Shown piece after piece: positions 35,488 through 46,806 of a stretch of DNA of 64,000 bases. The translations under genes and the position numbers were made by a program. Source of the stretch: Terfezia claveryi (lineage: Eukaryota > Ascomycota > Pezizomycetes > Pezizales > Pezizaceae); contig WHUX01000052.1 of assembly GCA_015179025.1 (NCBI GenBank), positions 186,001 to 250,000 on the forward strand. Reading direction: 5' to 3'. The notes under the pieces were generated by a model. The model was not told where the DNA came from. It saw only the letters and a list, made by a program, of their open reading frames with translations, and did not search any database. Each line of letters begins with the position of its first letter. The first letter of the stretch is position 1.

Positions 35488-35750
35488 GGGGTTATGCCAA
35501 CCAGACTATAGACTACCGTAGGTACAATGTAGCCTCGCTTCCAGTCTTTGGTTTGGTGCAAAGACATATTTAATTTAAACTATTATTATCAAACTAATCA
35601 AATTTGGAATCACTATGTACTGACTAAGCTAAGGAGATCGCAATCACATGACCAAGGGACAAGCGACCTACGTTCAAGAGCGTGGGTTCGAGGCTAACTA
35701 CAACGATACTAACCAGACTAACAATGACCTAATCTGGTTGGCACAACAGC
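35488..35750. mobile_element. MITE-like element with TGCCAACCAGACTA ends
   Basis: The left end reads TTATGCCAACCAGACTA (from ~35492) and the right end reads CTAATCTGGTTGGCACAAC (to ~35750), forming an imperfect inverted repeat around ~230 bases without coding capacity. Inside is GGGTTCGAGGC, a box-B-like motif. Further copies of the same end sequence lie at 35474, 36413, 57497, 57713, 57785 and 58511. Exact borders and the target duplication could not be fixed. Confidence 0.5.
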
Positions 35751-36879
35751 CCCGCCTAACACGAGACTACGCCTAACAATGACCCTAAGATTTTTGTCTA
35801 TTTTAAATTAGGGTGTCATCTGATCACAGGTGGAGGCCCGCTGGCCGGTGCAGGTTTCGACTGAGCATCTGGATATCTAGACTGGTATCTTGCATCAATA
35901 GAGTTACCGTTGTGGTTGTTATCTAGGCATATTCACAACGTTACTTTGGGACTGTATCTCTGGGTAGTGCCCGAGAAAATGTTGTACACAGAAGACAACA
36001 TTCAACACTCAATAATTTCTTTAACGTCAACAAATTAATGACCTTCTGGAAATGGAAGCATCTATAATTCTCTTCTTGTGTTCTCGTGTTCTCGTATAAT
36101 TCGGCTTTCCTAATCTCAATATATAAATAGATTCAGTATACCTTATGCACAGTATAAATACTAACCGTTGTCTTAGTCTAACCTACAGGGATGCACGGAG
36201 TGCAATACCGGGAAACACTCTATTCTGGATGCCCAATTGTAGTCTTCTGGAATGACGGGGCTGTGCAATGGCTCGTCAGGCTACAGAGAGCTCGACATGA
36301 TTGACACCAAAACATCTCGAGACGGGCCCACTGCCTAGTCTGCTTGCCCTCTGCGTATCAGATATTGTTTGGATCTGGTTTCAGATCAAAACGAAAGCAC
36401 ATACATCATTCTAGTCTGGTTGCACGACCCCTCTTTGCTTCTTGGCTATAGCATCGAGAATATATAGCCTCATGAGGCACAGTCAGCCAATGTCAGATAT
36501 TGCGCTGACCACCACCATACTTCTTTTAGTTAGCTCAGTCGACACCGGAACAATCTTTCTGTTAAATCCCCGAAGATGATTACTCAGATATTTATGTCTT
36601 GGCCCAGATTACTACTGGTTCTCCTTTGGCGGTATGAGGGGGAGGGGCATAAGGCAATGCAGGCTGACAGCGGCAGTGCTCCAGCCTTTAGGGCTCATTT
36701 TTCCTTCTCATAAAGCACCAGCTCACCCACCTCTCGCACCCACTCTTCCCTTCCAGATTGACCACTGGTACATATCACATTAACGTTAACAGTCCGGTCA
36801 CCAAGCTCAAGCTCTTAATCTTAAGTCACCAGCACCACATTGATACCCATATCCACTGCAGCAATTACAGGAGAGAAAG

Positions 36880-37633
36880 ATGTCTGGATACCCGGTACAG
36901 CAGCATACCGCATATCAGCCTCCGCACCACCAAGGGGGTTTCAATCATCAGGCTGCTCCTGGGATGCAGCCACAAACTCCACTGATGCATCATGACCTTC
37001 CCCCAGAAAAGCATGCGCACTCTCACAATGGGGAATGGGACAATGGTTTTTGTAGTTGCTGTTCACCATTTGGAACTTGTAAGTAGCAATTTTTCTTGTG
37101 CTAGGACCCCCAAGGGATCTGCGAGAGGCGAAGCTAGCTGTAAAGCCGGAAGTACCCCACTGTTGTTTGAAAATGATCCGATCGCTAGTCAGTGTTAGCA
37201 GCTTGTAGTCATTATGAGACTAAATATATCTCCCTTTACCACAGGTTGTCTCGGAACATGGTGTCCATGCATTTTATACGGACGAACAAATTACAGACTA
37301 GAACACGGTTCTACACAAGGATACTCCTGCTGTAACGCGAATGTTCGTGATCTGACCCCCAGGTATTTTCTCTCAAACACAATAGCTAACCTTCAATCCT
37401 AGTGCATTTTCTATGGATGTCTTGTGCTAGTCAGTCCATTGCAAACATTCCTTGGATACTTCCAGCGTAAGAAGATTAGGGAGAAATTCGGTCTCAAGGG
37501 GGGCTGCTGCGGGGACTGCCTTCGTCATTTCTGCTGCCCATGCTGTTCCCTGATCCAGGAGGAGAAAGAGGTCGTTCATATGACAAAGAATGCTGGATAT
37601 CAGGCAAGCACTGGAATGCATTATCCAAAGTAA
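36880..37633 (+). CDS. PLAC8 family cysteine-rich protein, three exons
   Basis: Exons are 36880-37078, 37245-37342 and 37403-37633, with donors GTAAGT and GTTCGT and acceptors ACAG and CTAG. Phases agree and give 175 residues. The first ~50 residues are His/Gln/Pro-rich and disordered. The PLAC8 domain covers ~53-150: WDNGFCSCCSPFGTC, CLGTWCPCILYGRT, then GLKGGCCGDCLRHFCCPCCS and IQEEKEV. The CLGTWCPC and FCCPCC motifs are the two hydrophobic cysteine segments that define the family. Plant and fungal PLAC8 (FCR/Pcr) proteins sit at the plasma membrane and affect cell size or divalent-metal tolerance such as cadmium or zinc; the role here is inferred only from family. There are no partner genes nearby. 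Confidence 0.93.
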
Positions 37634-40600
37634 TTTTCCAGCCTTTTGTGGTTGCATGGAGTTGAATGGTCAGAGGGTTTTCATGATATTGGTCATGTTT
37701 ATTCATTTATTTATAATTTATTTTATTTATATATGGTACTGGTTTCTTGGGCTACTTCTATTCTCCTCTGTGTATATGGGCTACTGGGCGGGATTCGAAT
37801 TCAAGATTGGAGCAGGCTTGAGGCCATTACATACTCAGAGATTAATGCATATTTATAGCTTTATACTTCTCAAGTTCACTAGGATTGGGGTGATCCTTTC
37901 ACGTGCTCAAACTTAATTCTAGAAAGCACCGCAAGTATAGGGTAATAATAACCAACCCAGATAAATGGCCCTGTGGGATGTATCCAGAAAGAGGAGTTAT
38001 TCTTCATAGAAATATTTCTATGAAAGCCCACTAAAGTCACCACACGCATTTGCAAGTGTAGTTACATGTACTATTAAGAACTCATATCGTGAATAAGGAC
38101 ATTGAAAAGCCTATGGGATATGTGGTCATAATTAAAATTGTACTTGAGTGAAATGGAGCATTCGATCCACGATAGTGTTTTTGTGTATATTAATTGTAGT
38201 TGCCAACGCTGGTTAGTATCTGAGAGTTTTGCTATCGCCATCCCCGCCTCCTTAAAAAATATGCTATGAACCCATTCCCCGAATTTCTGCCGCCATGGCC
38301 AGGTTTGCATCAGTACCTTCTTCCAATGCAACCTTCTCAGTGACACTTCCTTCTGTAAGTAGTTTTCAGCACTTCCCTTTTCTGCAACCCTTGCAAACCC
38401 ACCATACCCAACCTCCTTTCCGCCACAACTTGGTGCGCCCCAATTGTCTTCAACGACGAGTACATCCTTCGCACCAACAGTAAGCCGTCTGCTATTTTCT
38501 CCCATGTCATCTTCCGATTTCCAGGTTGTTGCAGATCATCTATACGAATAACAAGCCCAAGATCTCCTGCCAAATTATGATTGCGGTTTGCTTCCAGAGT
38601 TATTTTAGCATGATCAGGTGCCATTTCCAAAAGAACTACCAGGTGTAAGATGACCCTTTATCGGCTTCACTTGTGCATCCCAATTCAGCGCCTAGTATAT
38701 CTGCGTGCTGATCCCAAAGTTATATGACATCAGCTTTTACACTCATTGACGGGAAATGTCTGCAAGTTGTCATACACTTTTTTCAATAGCAAATCCCAGT
38801 CCTATTTCGAAGTCGGGAATTCAGTACGGAACTCTTCATTCTACGTCTTCGGCAACACAACAAACCTGAAGCTCCTGGGACCATTGTATCATTTGTGATG
38901 ACTTCGTCGAGTGGGAGTATAACCTTCCGCTGCGGCTCTTTGGAAAAGCCTATACCTGTGTCCTATATATGACAAACTCCTTAGCTAACTCACCCGGATC
39001 CGAATTCCCTCAATTCCCCTCAGCCGTCGGAAACATACTTGCACCTCAAACCTCACCATGTGGATTACATTTTCATTTCACCCTCCAGTTGAACGGTGAA
39101 CGTGACGTAGCCTTGATGTGAACTTAGAAGACTATCAAATGGGCATTTTGGATGATATCTAACCATTACCAGGGGATTACTTACATTTGATAGCAAACAG
39201 ATCAGATGCCTCTTAGTTTTCCTTCACCCCCAATTAGCACAAGATCAGATGAGGGTCTTTGTGCATACTACCATCATTTCCATTCTGTGCTCTGGCCTTG
39301 AGGGTATCTGCACTGCTTTCTTCAACAAAGATCTCCTCAATATCAAACCGTTCTGATATTCTGCTGAGAATTGAGGTACTCTTGCTGCGTGGTTTGGCCT
39401 CAAACCGTCTATGACATTAAACTCGATGTTATCATCGATAAAGGAAAGGGTGCATTGCATTTGTAAGTCTTTTATCGAGTCATTGACACTGAATGAAGTC
39501 TTCTCCAGGCTCTTCCTCTAGCTCTTCTCAATTGGTGAGAAGTTACTGAGCTCGTTACTATGGACATCGTCAGCAAACTAGTTCTATATATATATATATA
39601 TGACCGAGCATAGTGTGCTGGTACACTTTCACCATGAGCACCATAAGGGAGCGGTAGTTAGTTAGGGCTGTAAAACCTTTGATGTGTAAACAGGATATAA
39701 ATACTCAGAGTGTTCATTATTCGGTACATATTTTCTAGGAACTCCTTTTGTTCATCACCTAGGCCTGGGTTTGATAGAACATATTCAATACCCCAACGGA
39801 GCCAGATATTTGACTGTACAACTTTTCATTGAGATTTCTTACAGAATATATCTAATTCTTTACGTCTTGATTTTCCACTCCAAGATTCTCAGAGAGCCAT
39901 TCATTATTATTTCGTTTCTTCGCCATTTTTACTCGCGTTGAGAACTCAGTCTGGTCTACCACAACAGCCAATGCAGCCAGCATTTCTGACTTGCACTCAT
40001 CCCTCCATGTATAGCGGCTTCACCCTCAATTATAGGCTGAGTATACCTACGTCTTATTAAGAGCTGATATATCTTGCAGAGAAGTCAATAATTTTACTCA
40101 GATGCCTATCATCTGAGCCACGGTTTACCATCTTGCATTATAGTGCTCAAGGTGCATTCCTCAAATGGTAACGGCTCACTGAAATCCTCTCGAAAAATGT
40201 CCAAGCGTGTAACCCTCTCTATTCCGGCTCAAATAGTCGGATATTCGAAATATCGAAGAAGATGCGTGCCCAATTGATATTTCTCCGGCAACGCCTTGGA
40301 GCTCCTTTGTAGCTTTACAAAGGAGCTTTATAATTCGTGATACACATTGCTGTCTGGGGTCAAGCACATAACAAAGTAGTCCATCTCATCAAGAACCATG
40401 TCTTTCAGGTGGGTTACCTGTTCAAAGACCTTAGCTACGGCTCCAGTTGGGGCAGCATCAGCTGGCTTTTAAATTTGTAGACTAAGTGTTCCTTTCTCCT
40501 CGGACATTTCATTTGGCGAGACATCACTGGGAAGGATTGACAATGAGCTGTATAGTTTAGTTAAGGAAGCCCCACCCCTTCCACGGGCGCAGGATGAAAG

Positions 40601-43028
40601 AGACATATACCTTCGCGTTAGCAAGTCTTTTTCTAATTCCTGAAGATTGTAACCTTTGCTTGCAATCAGAGTGTTAGTCGGCGGCATCCATTTCCAGCTG
40701 CTGCAGGCCAACTTTCACTGTTCCACCACTTTTAATACTACCTGGTGCGAGAAATTGTTGCGTCATGCCTATATCGCAATCGTCTTTATTACCTTCAATA
40801 GGCTGTAGTTCATCTACTTTACCAGCTTGTTTACTTAAGCCCGGCCCCCCAACAGCCGTACTTTCTTTCTTTCTCTTCACCTTGTGCCTCTAACTCTGCG
40901 TGCATCTCTCTCTGCCATTTCTTTCTAGTACTCGGCAACCTTGTCCGTTTTATTTTCGAAGTGGTAATATTTCTTGTAAAACTCGTCATCCTTGCCCTTG
41001 TAACCTGTCTGGTCATCCAAATCTTGCATCATGCGTTCCGGCACTAAGTATTATAGTCTCGATATTTTGCTCTAAAGTGCGAGCTCCTTGAGCAGGATCC
41101 ATTGGAAGCTCTTTCGTGGTGGTGTGACCCGGCCCATCATGTCTTTACATTCATGTACAGTGCCCTCGGCTTCTACATCTGATTTCTTGTAGAGCAAAGG
41201 AGGTGAATGGATGCTTTATTGGAATACTAACTATACGTGATTCTTGTATGTCAGAAGGGTTTGGGCAGCTGGGGAGTTTGAAAGCAAGATTAATCCTTTT
41301 GGTATGACACCAGCATCCGGGCAGCCTCCGATGGTCATCTCCCCGGTTGACGGGCATGAGGTGCTGATCTTCGAATTCAATATGCACGAGTCCATAAATA
41401 TATGGTAAAAGATCGAGCCTCCTTGGAAAATGACGATCCGGCTCGCGCCCAGGCCTATTCAATATGGGCAGCCCGGGCAATACATGTATGAAACTGCACT
41501 ATGGCATAAATGATGTTTTTGGCTTGCTTTGAGCGTGACCTGAGCCTGGGAGAACTGCCAGTGGTACAGTTACATTTCTTCTGAAGAAAGACTGTCGATT
41601 AGCTGTGAATGTCAAGACCCACCAAGGTTCTAACACAACCTACCTTGAAGAATCCCATCCTTAATTAAGTTCCCCAATGCTTGAAGACCGTACGCGGCCT
41701 TAAAGATGTAGCTGCTCGAAAGATGTTCATTGGGTTGACAATAGTGAAAACGAGGTCATGCAAGAAGCCCGTACCTGCTGATTGATTAAAAGAGTGTGTA
41801 AACAAGGAACAATCTGCAAGCAAGCTATATTCATCCTTAGGGGAAGATTTTCTGGTGAAATCCAGTCTTGCTCTAGCCTATGAAAATCCCTACGTAAAAC
41901 TATGGGTAACACTACTATTACAATTGCAAGTTAATGCCTGGTCAAGAACTGTTTGACAACGTGACAGTTAGTCTCGTGCCCGAGTAACAGTCTCGAAACC
42001 ATATACATTATTTTACTGAACCCCGTAGTAGCCATTAGTTCTTACCTGAATTACTCTTTGAATAAGCATTTGCAACCAGATTATGAGTATTTATCATTAG
42101 TAAGTGCCCTTCCTAGAAGTGAGCCCGAGCGGCCGCCTTGCTACTGCATTCAGTAGCATCGTACCCAGCCAGGTAGGTGCTACTCAACAGGTTTGAGTTC
42201 TCAGTCAGACCTAAATATATCATATAGGGTATTTCATGGTTAAAACGGTACCTAAAATACAGAAACTACAGACAAATACGAGAACCACATGTAACGTGCT
42301 CTCAAGATCAAGGAAGGACATACAATATCTGATACTGTCTCAAACTACGTACACTCTGCAGCCGCCCTGTGCCCTGCTCTTTTGGTTGATACTAATGCAC
42401 TGTTTCCAGCGAGGCCAGATTTTTCCACAGCACCCTTGATACCATCCAGCTGCGTAGAGGTTATATACAGTTTGCTTTTGTAAAAGGACCACATATATAC
42501 CGGTAGTCGCATGTCATCGATAGCAGTCACGTACCGACTGAGACTAACTGCACTTATCTTGAATCTGCCCTCGGTATATTCTTTATCTAGTACAATATAA
42601 TATGCTGGCTTAACGATGCCAGTTAGAATTTATAAGGAATTTTCTAACTTCGGTAATAACACATTGAAGTTATATCTTGAAAGGCTCTGGCAATCCGCTC
42701 AATGGCTTAAGACCTTCAGGCGTAAAAGACCTCTGGAAAAGCCTTGGTTTTTGCCAGTTGGTCATGCCGCTGAATGTGGAAAGGGAACAGGTTTAGAGCC
42801 TTGTACTGAGGGTAGAATTCATTTAGAGACTATATATCTATATAGTGCAACCACTATATACTGTATATTCCGTCGATACGAATATTTGACTAAATTACTT
42901 ATGTAACGGAACTAGAAATAATTTGGTTCAAGATTTGAGCGAAGTCTTGCGTTACTTTGAATGAATATATATATATATATTTTTCTCGCACATTTTACGT
43001 GCAGCGTAGTTAGACCCGAGCAAGTGAT
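37634..43028. other. Long gene-free stretch with decayed coding fragments
   Basis: On the minus strand, blocks at 38630-38150 (KMTWEKIADGLLLVRRMYSS then KEVGYGGFARVAEKG in another frame), 40450-41160 and 41480-41150 look like protein but are cut by stops and frame changes. I cannot name the families. The rest (38700-40100, 41500-43000) shows no coding signal, only short AT repeats such as 39585-39601 and 42966-42980. Confidence 0.4.
40470..41160 (-). pseudogene. Decayed protein-coding remnant, family unknown
   Basis: Read on the minus strand, one frame gives MMQDLDDQTGYKGKDDEF followed by a Lys/Tyr-rich stretch that ends in a stop. The natural continuation (KKWQREMHAELEAQGEEKER) is in another frame, and DELQPIEGNKDDCDIGMTQQ in a third block. 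The charged, helix-like composition and the way the frames complement each other suggest one former gene with several indels. No domain is recognised, and this could be chance. Confidence 0.35.
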
Positions 43029-43030
43029 TA

Positions 43031-43212
43031 CCGCATCCACTGGTGAACAAGAGACCTGGTCAGTTTAGAGACATAGGTCGAGCTTATGCAGTAAGTGACG
43101 CTACAACGGTCCATTTTTTGGGGAAAAGTGCACAAGGTATCCGAGCGCAAAAATAGGGTGGATGATACCGTGCAATCTGATCTACAAGAGACCAGTTTTT
43201 TGAAAAAGTACA
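43031..43212 (+). repeat. Left terminal inverted repeat of the transposon
   Basis: It starts CCGCATCC and ends AAAAAGTACA. Its inner half (GTATCCGAGCGCAAAAATAG .. GAAAAAGTA) is repeated in diverged form directly downstream at ~43217-43282 (GTATCTGAGCGCAAAAATAG .. GAAAAAGTA), outside the inverted repeat proper. This subterminal repeat is present only on the left side. Confidence 0.9.
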
Positions 43213-43312
43213 GCAGGTAGGTATCTGAGCGCAAAAATAGGTAGATAATAATATGCAAAGGGTCCGGTTTTTTTGAAAAAGTAATTGTTATTATATCTGC
43301 TCTCTAATAACG

Positions 43313-44967
43313 ATGTCTTCAGCAAAAGTCAGAGTTCGACCGGGCCCCAAGGCAAAATCAACAGCCTTACACCCACGCAGTCTTACCTCATTAAATGTAC
43401 GGAAGCCTAAGAAAGTGAATAGAGATGAAGAAGGGAATGAGGCCTCAGAATGGGTAGATGAGGTTGTGTCGGAGGTTTCTAAAAAACCAACAAAGACACG
43501 GAAGTCTTGGACCAGAGAGTTTAAGCTGCGTGCTATTACTATGGTTCATAGTAGTCGCGTGAATAAAGGGAATAAATGCAAGGGATATGGAACAAGATGT
43601 AAGTAAAGGTTGTAAATATTCTAGTAAATTATATATAGCTAACAGTTGTAGGGGTATCGGAGCAATTAGGTATTGCAAGAGGTATGCTGGAACGATGGAT
43701 GAAGCAGGAAGATGAAATTGTTGCATCACAGAAGGGATCAAGAATAGTAGAAAGAGCACGAGCTGGACAGTGGCCTCAAATGGAACAAGCACTACATACA
43801 AAATTTCTAGCAATACATGCTCTAGGAAAGCCAGTAGGCCAGCGATAGTTTATACGAGAGGGCAAAAAAATCTTTCAACAACTTTATCCTGAACAGGTGG
43901 ATTGTGATGAGCAGAATAAAGTGACATATCGATGTCAGTTTTCTGTAGGATGGTTTAATGGGTTTAGAGAGCGATGGAATATTTCCTGGCGTGTCAAAAC
44001 AAAAGTAGCTCAAAAGACACCAGAATAGAAGATACTAGCAGTTCAGGACTTTCTACAAGAAATACGGCGGAAATCTCAACCTCTCAACTCAGAGTTATCT
44101 ACTTCTCCTCGCTTTCAACTATGTTATATTTACAATATGGATCAAACTCCACTTCCTTTTGAGTTTCTTCAAACTCGTACCTACGATACAAAAGATGCAA
44201 CTACAGTTCTTATTCACTCTGAACATATTTCATGGACAAAACGGCAAGCAACCTTAATGCTTACAGCATGTTCTGATGGATATTTACGATGCAAGCCAAT
44301 CCTCATCTTCCATGGACATGCAACCAAAGAAAGTGCTGCCCATCAAATTGAACGAACAAAGTACAGTTCAGAGGTGCATACGTTATTTAATCCTACTGCT
44401 TATAGCAATGAAGATGTTACATTAGGTTGGCTAAAGTATGATATATGTGGGATTCCAAAGAATTCAACTGGAATATATCTTCCTCAGCCTGAATGGTTGG
44501 TTGTGTTAGATATTTTTAGTGGACAAAAGTCTAAAGCAGTCTTTAACGTCATGAAAGAGTTAGATATTACTACTGTATATATTCCAGATGGCTGTACTGG
44601 ATATGTACAACCAATGGATACTATTATTAACAAGCTCGTGAAGGATAAAATCGGCGAGATTCTGGAGGAAACATTGGCAAATGAGGATGAAGATACTAGT
44701 ATTCAACATCGCCGAATAGCAATTACACATGCAGTAGCAGCCGCCTGGTTATGGCTTCATGAATATAAGCGAGATACCATTATTAAGGCGTTTAAGCAGA
44801 CGGGTATTTCACTTTGTCCAACTGGAAATGAAGATGATCAACTGCATGTACGAGGGCTACCTAATCTTGTGGTGGGGCAATAGGAAAAAGAGTTGGATTC
44901 CGATGAAGAGGTTGAATATGTTGTTTTGGCTGAGGATGTGGTGGATGAAACTGATGTAAATCCTTAG
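43313..44967 (+). pseudogene. DDE-1 (pogo/Fot-like) transposase with three in-frame TAG codons
   Basis: Exon 1 is 43313-43598 and exon 2 is 43652-44967; the 53-base intron has GTAAGT, GCTAAC and TGTAG, and joins to give RWVSEQLGIA. The frame then stays open for 438 codons except for TAG at 43846, 44026 and 44881, before a final TAG at 44965, for 533 codons in all. In order: a basic N-terminus, a helix-turn-helix (SWTREFKLRAITM .. VSEQLGIARGMLERW), a CENP-B/Tc5-type second helix-turn-helix ending in VGWFNGFRERW, and the DDE catalytic core. In the core, YNMDQTPLP carries the first Asp, LDIFSGQ the second and YVQPMDTIINKL the third. An acidic tail (DSDEEVEYVVLAED) follows the third TAG. No other stop type or frameshift is present. 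As it stands the protein would be truncated. Confidence 0.9.
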
Positions 44968-44970
44968 CGG

Positions 44971-45153
44971 TGTACTTTTTCAAAAAAACTGGTCTCTTGT
45001 AGATCAGATTGCACGGTATCATCCACCCTATTTTTGCGCTCGGATACCTTGTGCACTTTTCCCCAAAAAATGGACCGTTGTAGCGTCACTTACTGCATAA
45101 GCTCGACCTATGTCTCTAAACTGACCAGGTCTCTTGTTCACCAGTGGATGCGG
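44971..45153 (-). repeat. Right terminal inverted repeat of the transposon
   Basis: It is the reverse complement of 43031-43212 with one extra base in the poly-T run. It begins four bases after the transposase's final stop codon. Confidence 0.95.
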
Positions 45154-45155
45154 TA

Positions 45156-46806
45156 TAACCTTTGCCGTGATCACTAGCTTGCCCCTAACAGGATACTTAT
45201 AGCTAGATTCTAGAAATAAGAAAAGAATTTTTTTTTTTTTTAAAAAAAAAAAAAAGACATCTTAATTAAAAATTAATAGTAAGGTTTCGTACAAAAAGGT
45301 ACGTCAATATTACTGCTGGGAATCTAATTTCTATCTGAGTTTTTCCTATAGCTAAAGTACTAGAAGCTTTATACTGTTTTTTTATAAACTAAAACATTAA
45401 GTACTTTAATGAAATAGAAATATTCTGCCAATTGAACTAGGACCCTTTATTATTATTATTATTATTATATTCTGGTATAATAAAATTAATCTTCTAGTAT
45501 TTAATAGAAAGATTTCCAAAAAAAAAAAAATACTTTTGCTAGTTAAAGTAGTTTAGTTATTCAACAAGTACTCCTACCTTATTTAGTTCCCCTAAGCCAC
45601 TGCGAAATGATTTTATCAAAACCCGATTACTGAAGAATAAGTTCCGCAACTCCTTCAGTTACCCTGAACTTATATTTAAGTTGAGAATGGTACCTTGTCT
45701 TGTGATATGTCAAGCCGTGCAATAATTATGCCAAAAACTGTGGCAGATAATGTGTATCGGAAGTATCATAGTCTCCTAAATTTGCATATCATTATCTCTA
45801 TCTATGTTGGGGTGAGTGGGCCAGGGGGGAAATGGAGAGGGAAGGAGAGAGAGAAAAGGTTAAGTCTCACGGCGTCAAGATACTGCAAATGTACATTACA
45901 TTATACCCATGTTAAAAACCTCCCACTTTCATGACTTCGAGACAAGGACAAAAATCATTACCCTATCCCATATCTCTCCAATCCAATCCGTGTGACTCGA
46001 CTTACCTAGTCTAACTACCTCGACTACAGCCACCGTGATCCGCCTGGCTCAACTGTATTGTCAGCCCTACATATTTAGAGTCTCTTGGTCCCACTAAGTC
46101 CGCCTGCAGCTGGCCCGACTAGTTTGATTGCAGCTATTTAACTATTGTCTGCCTAGCTTGCCTGGTTCGACTTCACCTGTGTACTATAGTTCAAAGTCTG
46201 CCCTATTTTGACTGGTTCGAATTGTAGCCCGGCCCCACTGAAGAAGTCCCTCTGGCACTATAGTCCACCTGGTTTGGCGTAACTCTGCTTAGTTCACCTG
46301 AGTCCCGTTATTCGACTGATCGTATGTTGGGCTATTTCACACGCCGCATAGGCGGTCGTATGATGTACGGTGGTCTCAACCCATGGGAGGAAGGTTACCT
46401 TAAGCCCGTTGCTGGATCGTCCATGTACCCACTATCTATCCGCAATCCGGCTTCATCAGAAGGTGCTACTAATTGGGAATATAAACATGTAGACCCCTCG
46501 TCTGTCAATATCTTCAACGGCTTGCTTCACGCTTTTCTATCTTCAAAACGCAACAGCTAAGTAGAAAATCAGCACTCGAGCTACAAATGTGACATAAAAT
46601 AATGCACCTACTAAGATAACCAGACAACAATGTGAGCGCCAGTTTGTAGCATACTGTAGACATGAAAGACTCAAGTACATACTTGGAGCTCCTATCACCA
46701 ACAATCTGCCCGCTATGATAGCCTCGAGATCGTTTCATTGATTACGGTACAGGAACGCCTTGTCTTCTGGCTCGGCCAGGGCGCATAGCTAGGTAGGAAT
46801 AACACT
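45156..46806. other. Gene-free stretch
   Basis: It contains a T14-A14 inverted homopolymer (45227-45254), a TAT triplet repeat (45449-45468), an A13 run (45518-45530) and the degenerate repeat at 45991-46315. A 78-codon frame at 46324-46560 (+) has no recognised features. Confidence 0.5.
45991..46315. repeat. Degenerate minisatellite based on CCTGGTTCGACTRCAGC
   Basis: Variants of CTGGTTCGACT / CTAGTCTAACTACCTCG / CCTGGCTCAACTG recur at about 20-45-base intervals: CTCGACTACAGCC, GCCTGGCTCAACTG, GCCCGACTAGTTTGATTGCAGC, GCCTGGTTCGACTTC, GACTGGTTCGAATTGTAGC, ACCTGGTTTGGCGTAAC. Units are too diverged for a fixed period. Confidence 0.55.

Larger units (their letters stand above)
33219..36879. other. 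Gene-free stretch with direct repeats and a MITE-like element
   Basis: No gene is recognised. It contains the direct repeats at 33561 and 34080 and the inverted-repeat element at 35488-35750, both listed separately. Around 34780-35160 both strands carry open frames of ~80-90 codons with no family that I recognise. The last ~160 bases include TCACCCACCTCTCGCACCC, a CT-rich leader likely to belong to the PLAC8 gene. Confidence 0.5.
43029..45155 (+). mobile_element. Pogo/Tc1-type DNA transposon with ~182-base inverted repeats, TA target duplication
   Basis: The element spans 43031-45153 (2123 bases) and is flanked by TA at 43029-43030 and 45154-45155, the duplication typical of Tc1/mariner/pogo elements. 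The left inverted repeat, 43031-43212 (starts CCGCATCCACTGGTGAACAA), matches the right one, 44971-45153, along its whole length; the only difference I see is a T6/T7 run. Such identity suggests recent insertion. The interior carries one transposase gene, in two exons, broken by TAG codons. Confidence 0.95.

Noticed and set aside
35640..35705. Possible tRNA from GGGTTCGAGGC
   Set aside because: No matching box A, no acceptor stem and no paired T-stem; it lies inside the MITE-like element.
36528..36574. tRNA-like TTAGCTCAGTCGAC followed by TGTTAAATCCCC
   Set aside because: The two box-like motifs are only ~20 bases apart, and no acceptor stem or anticodon arm can be drawn.
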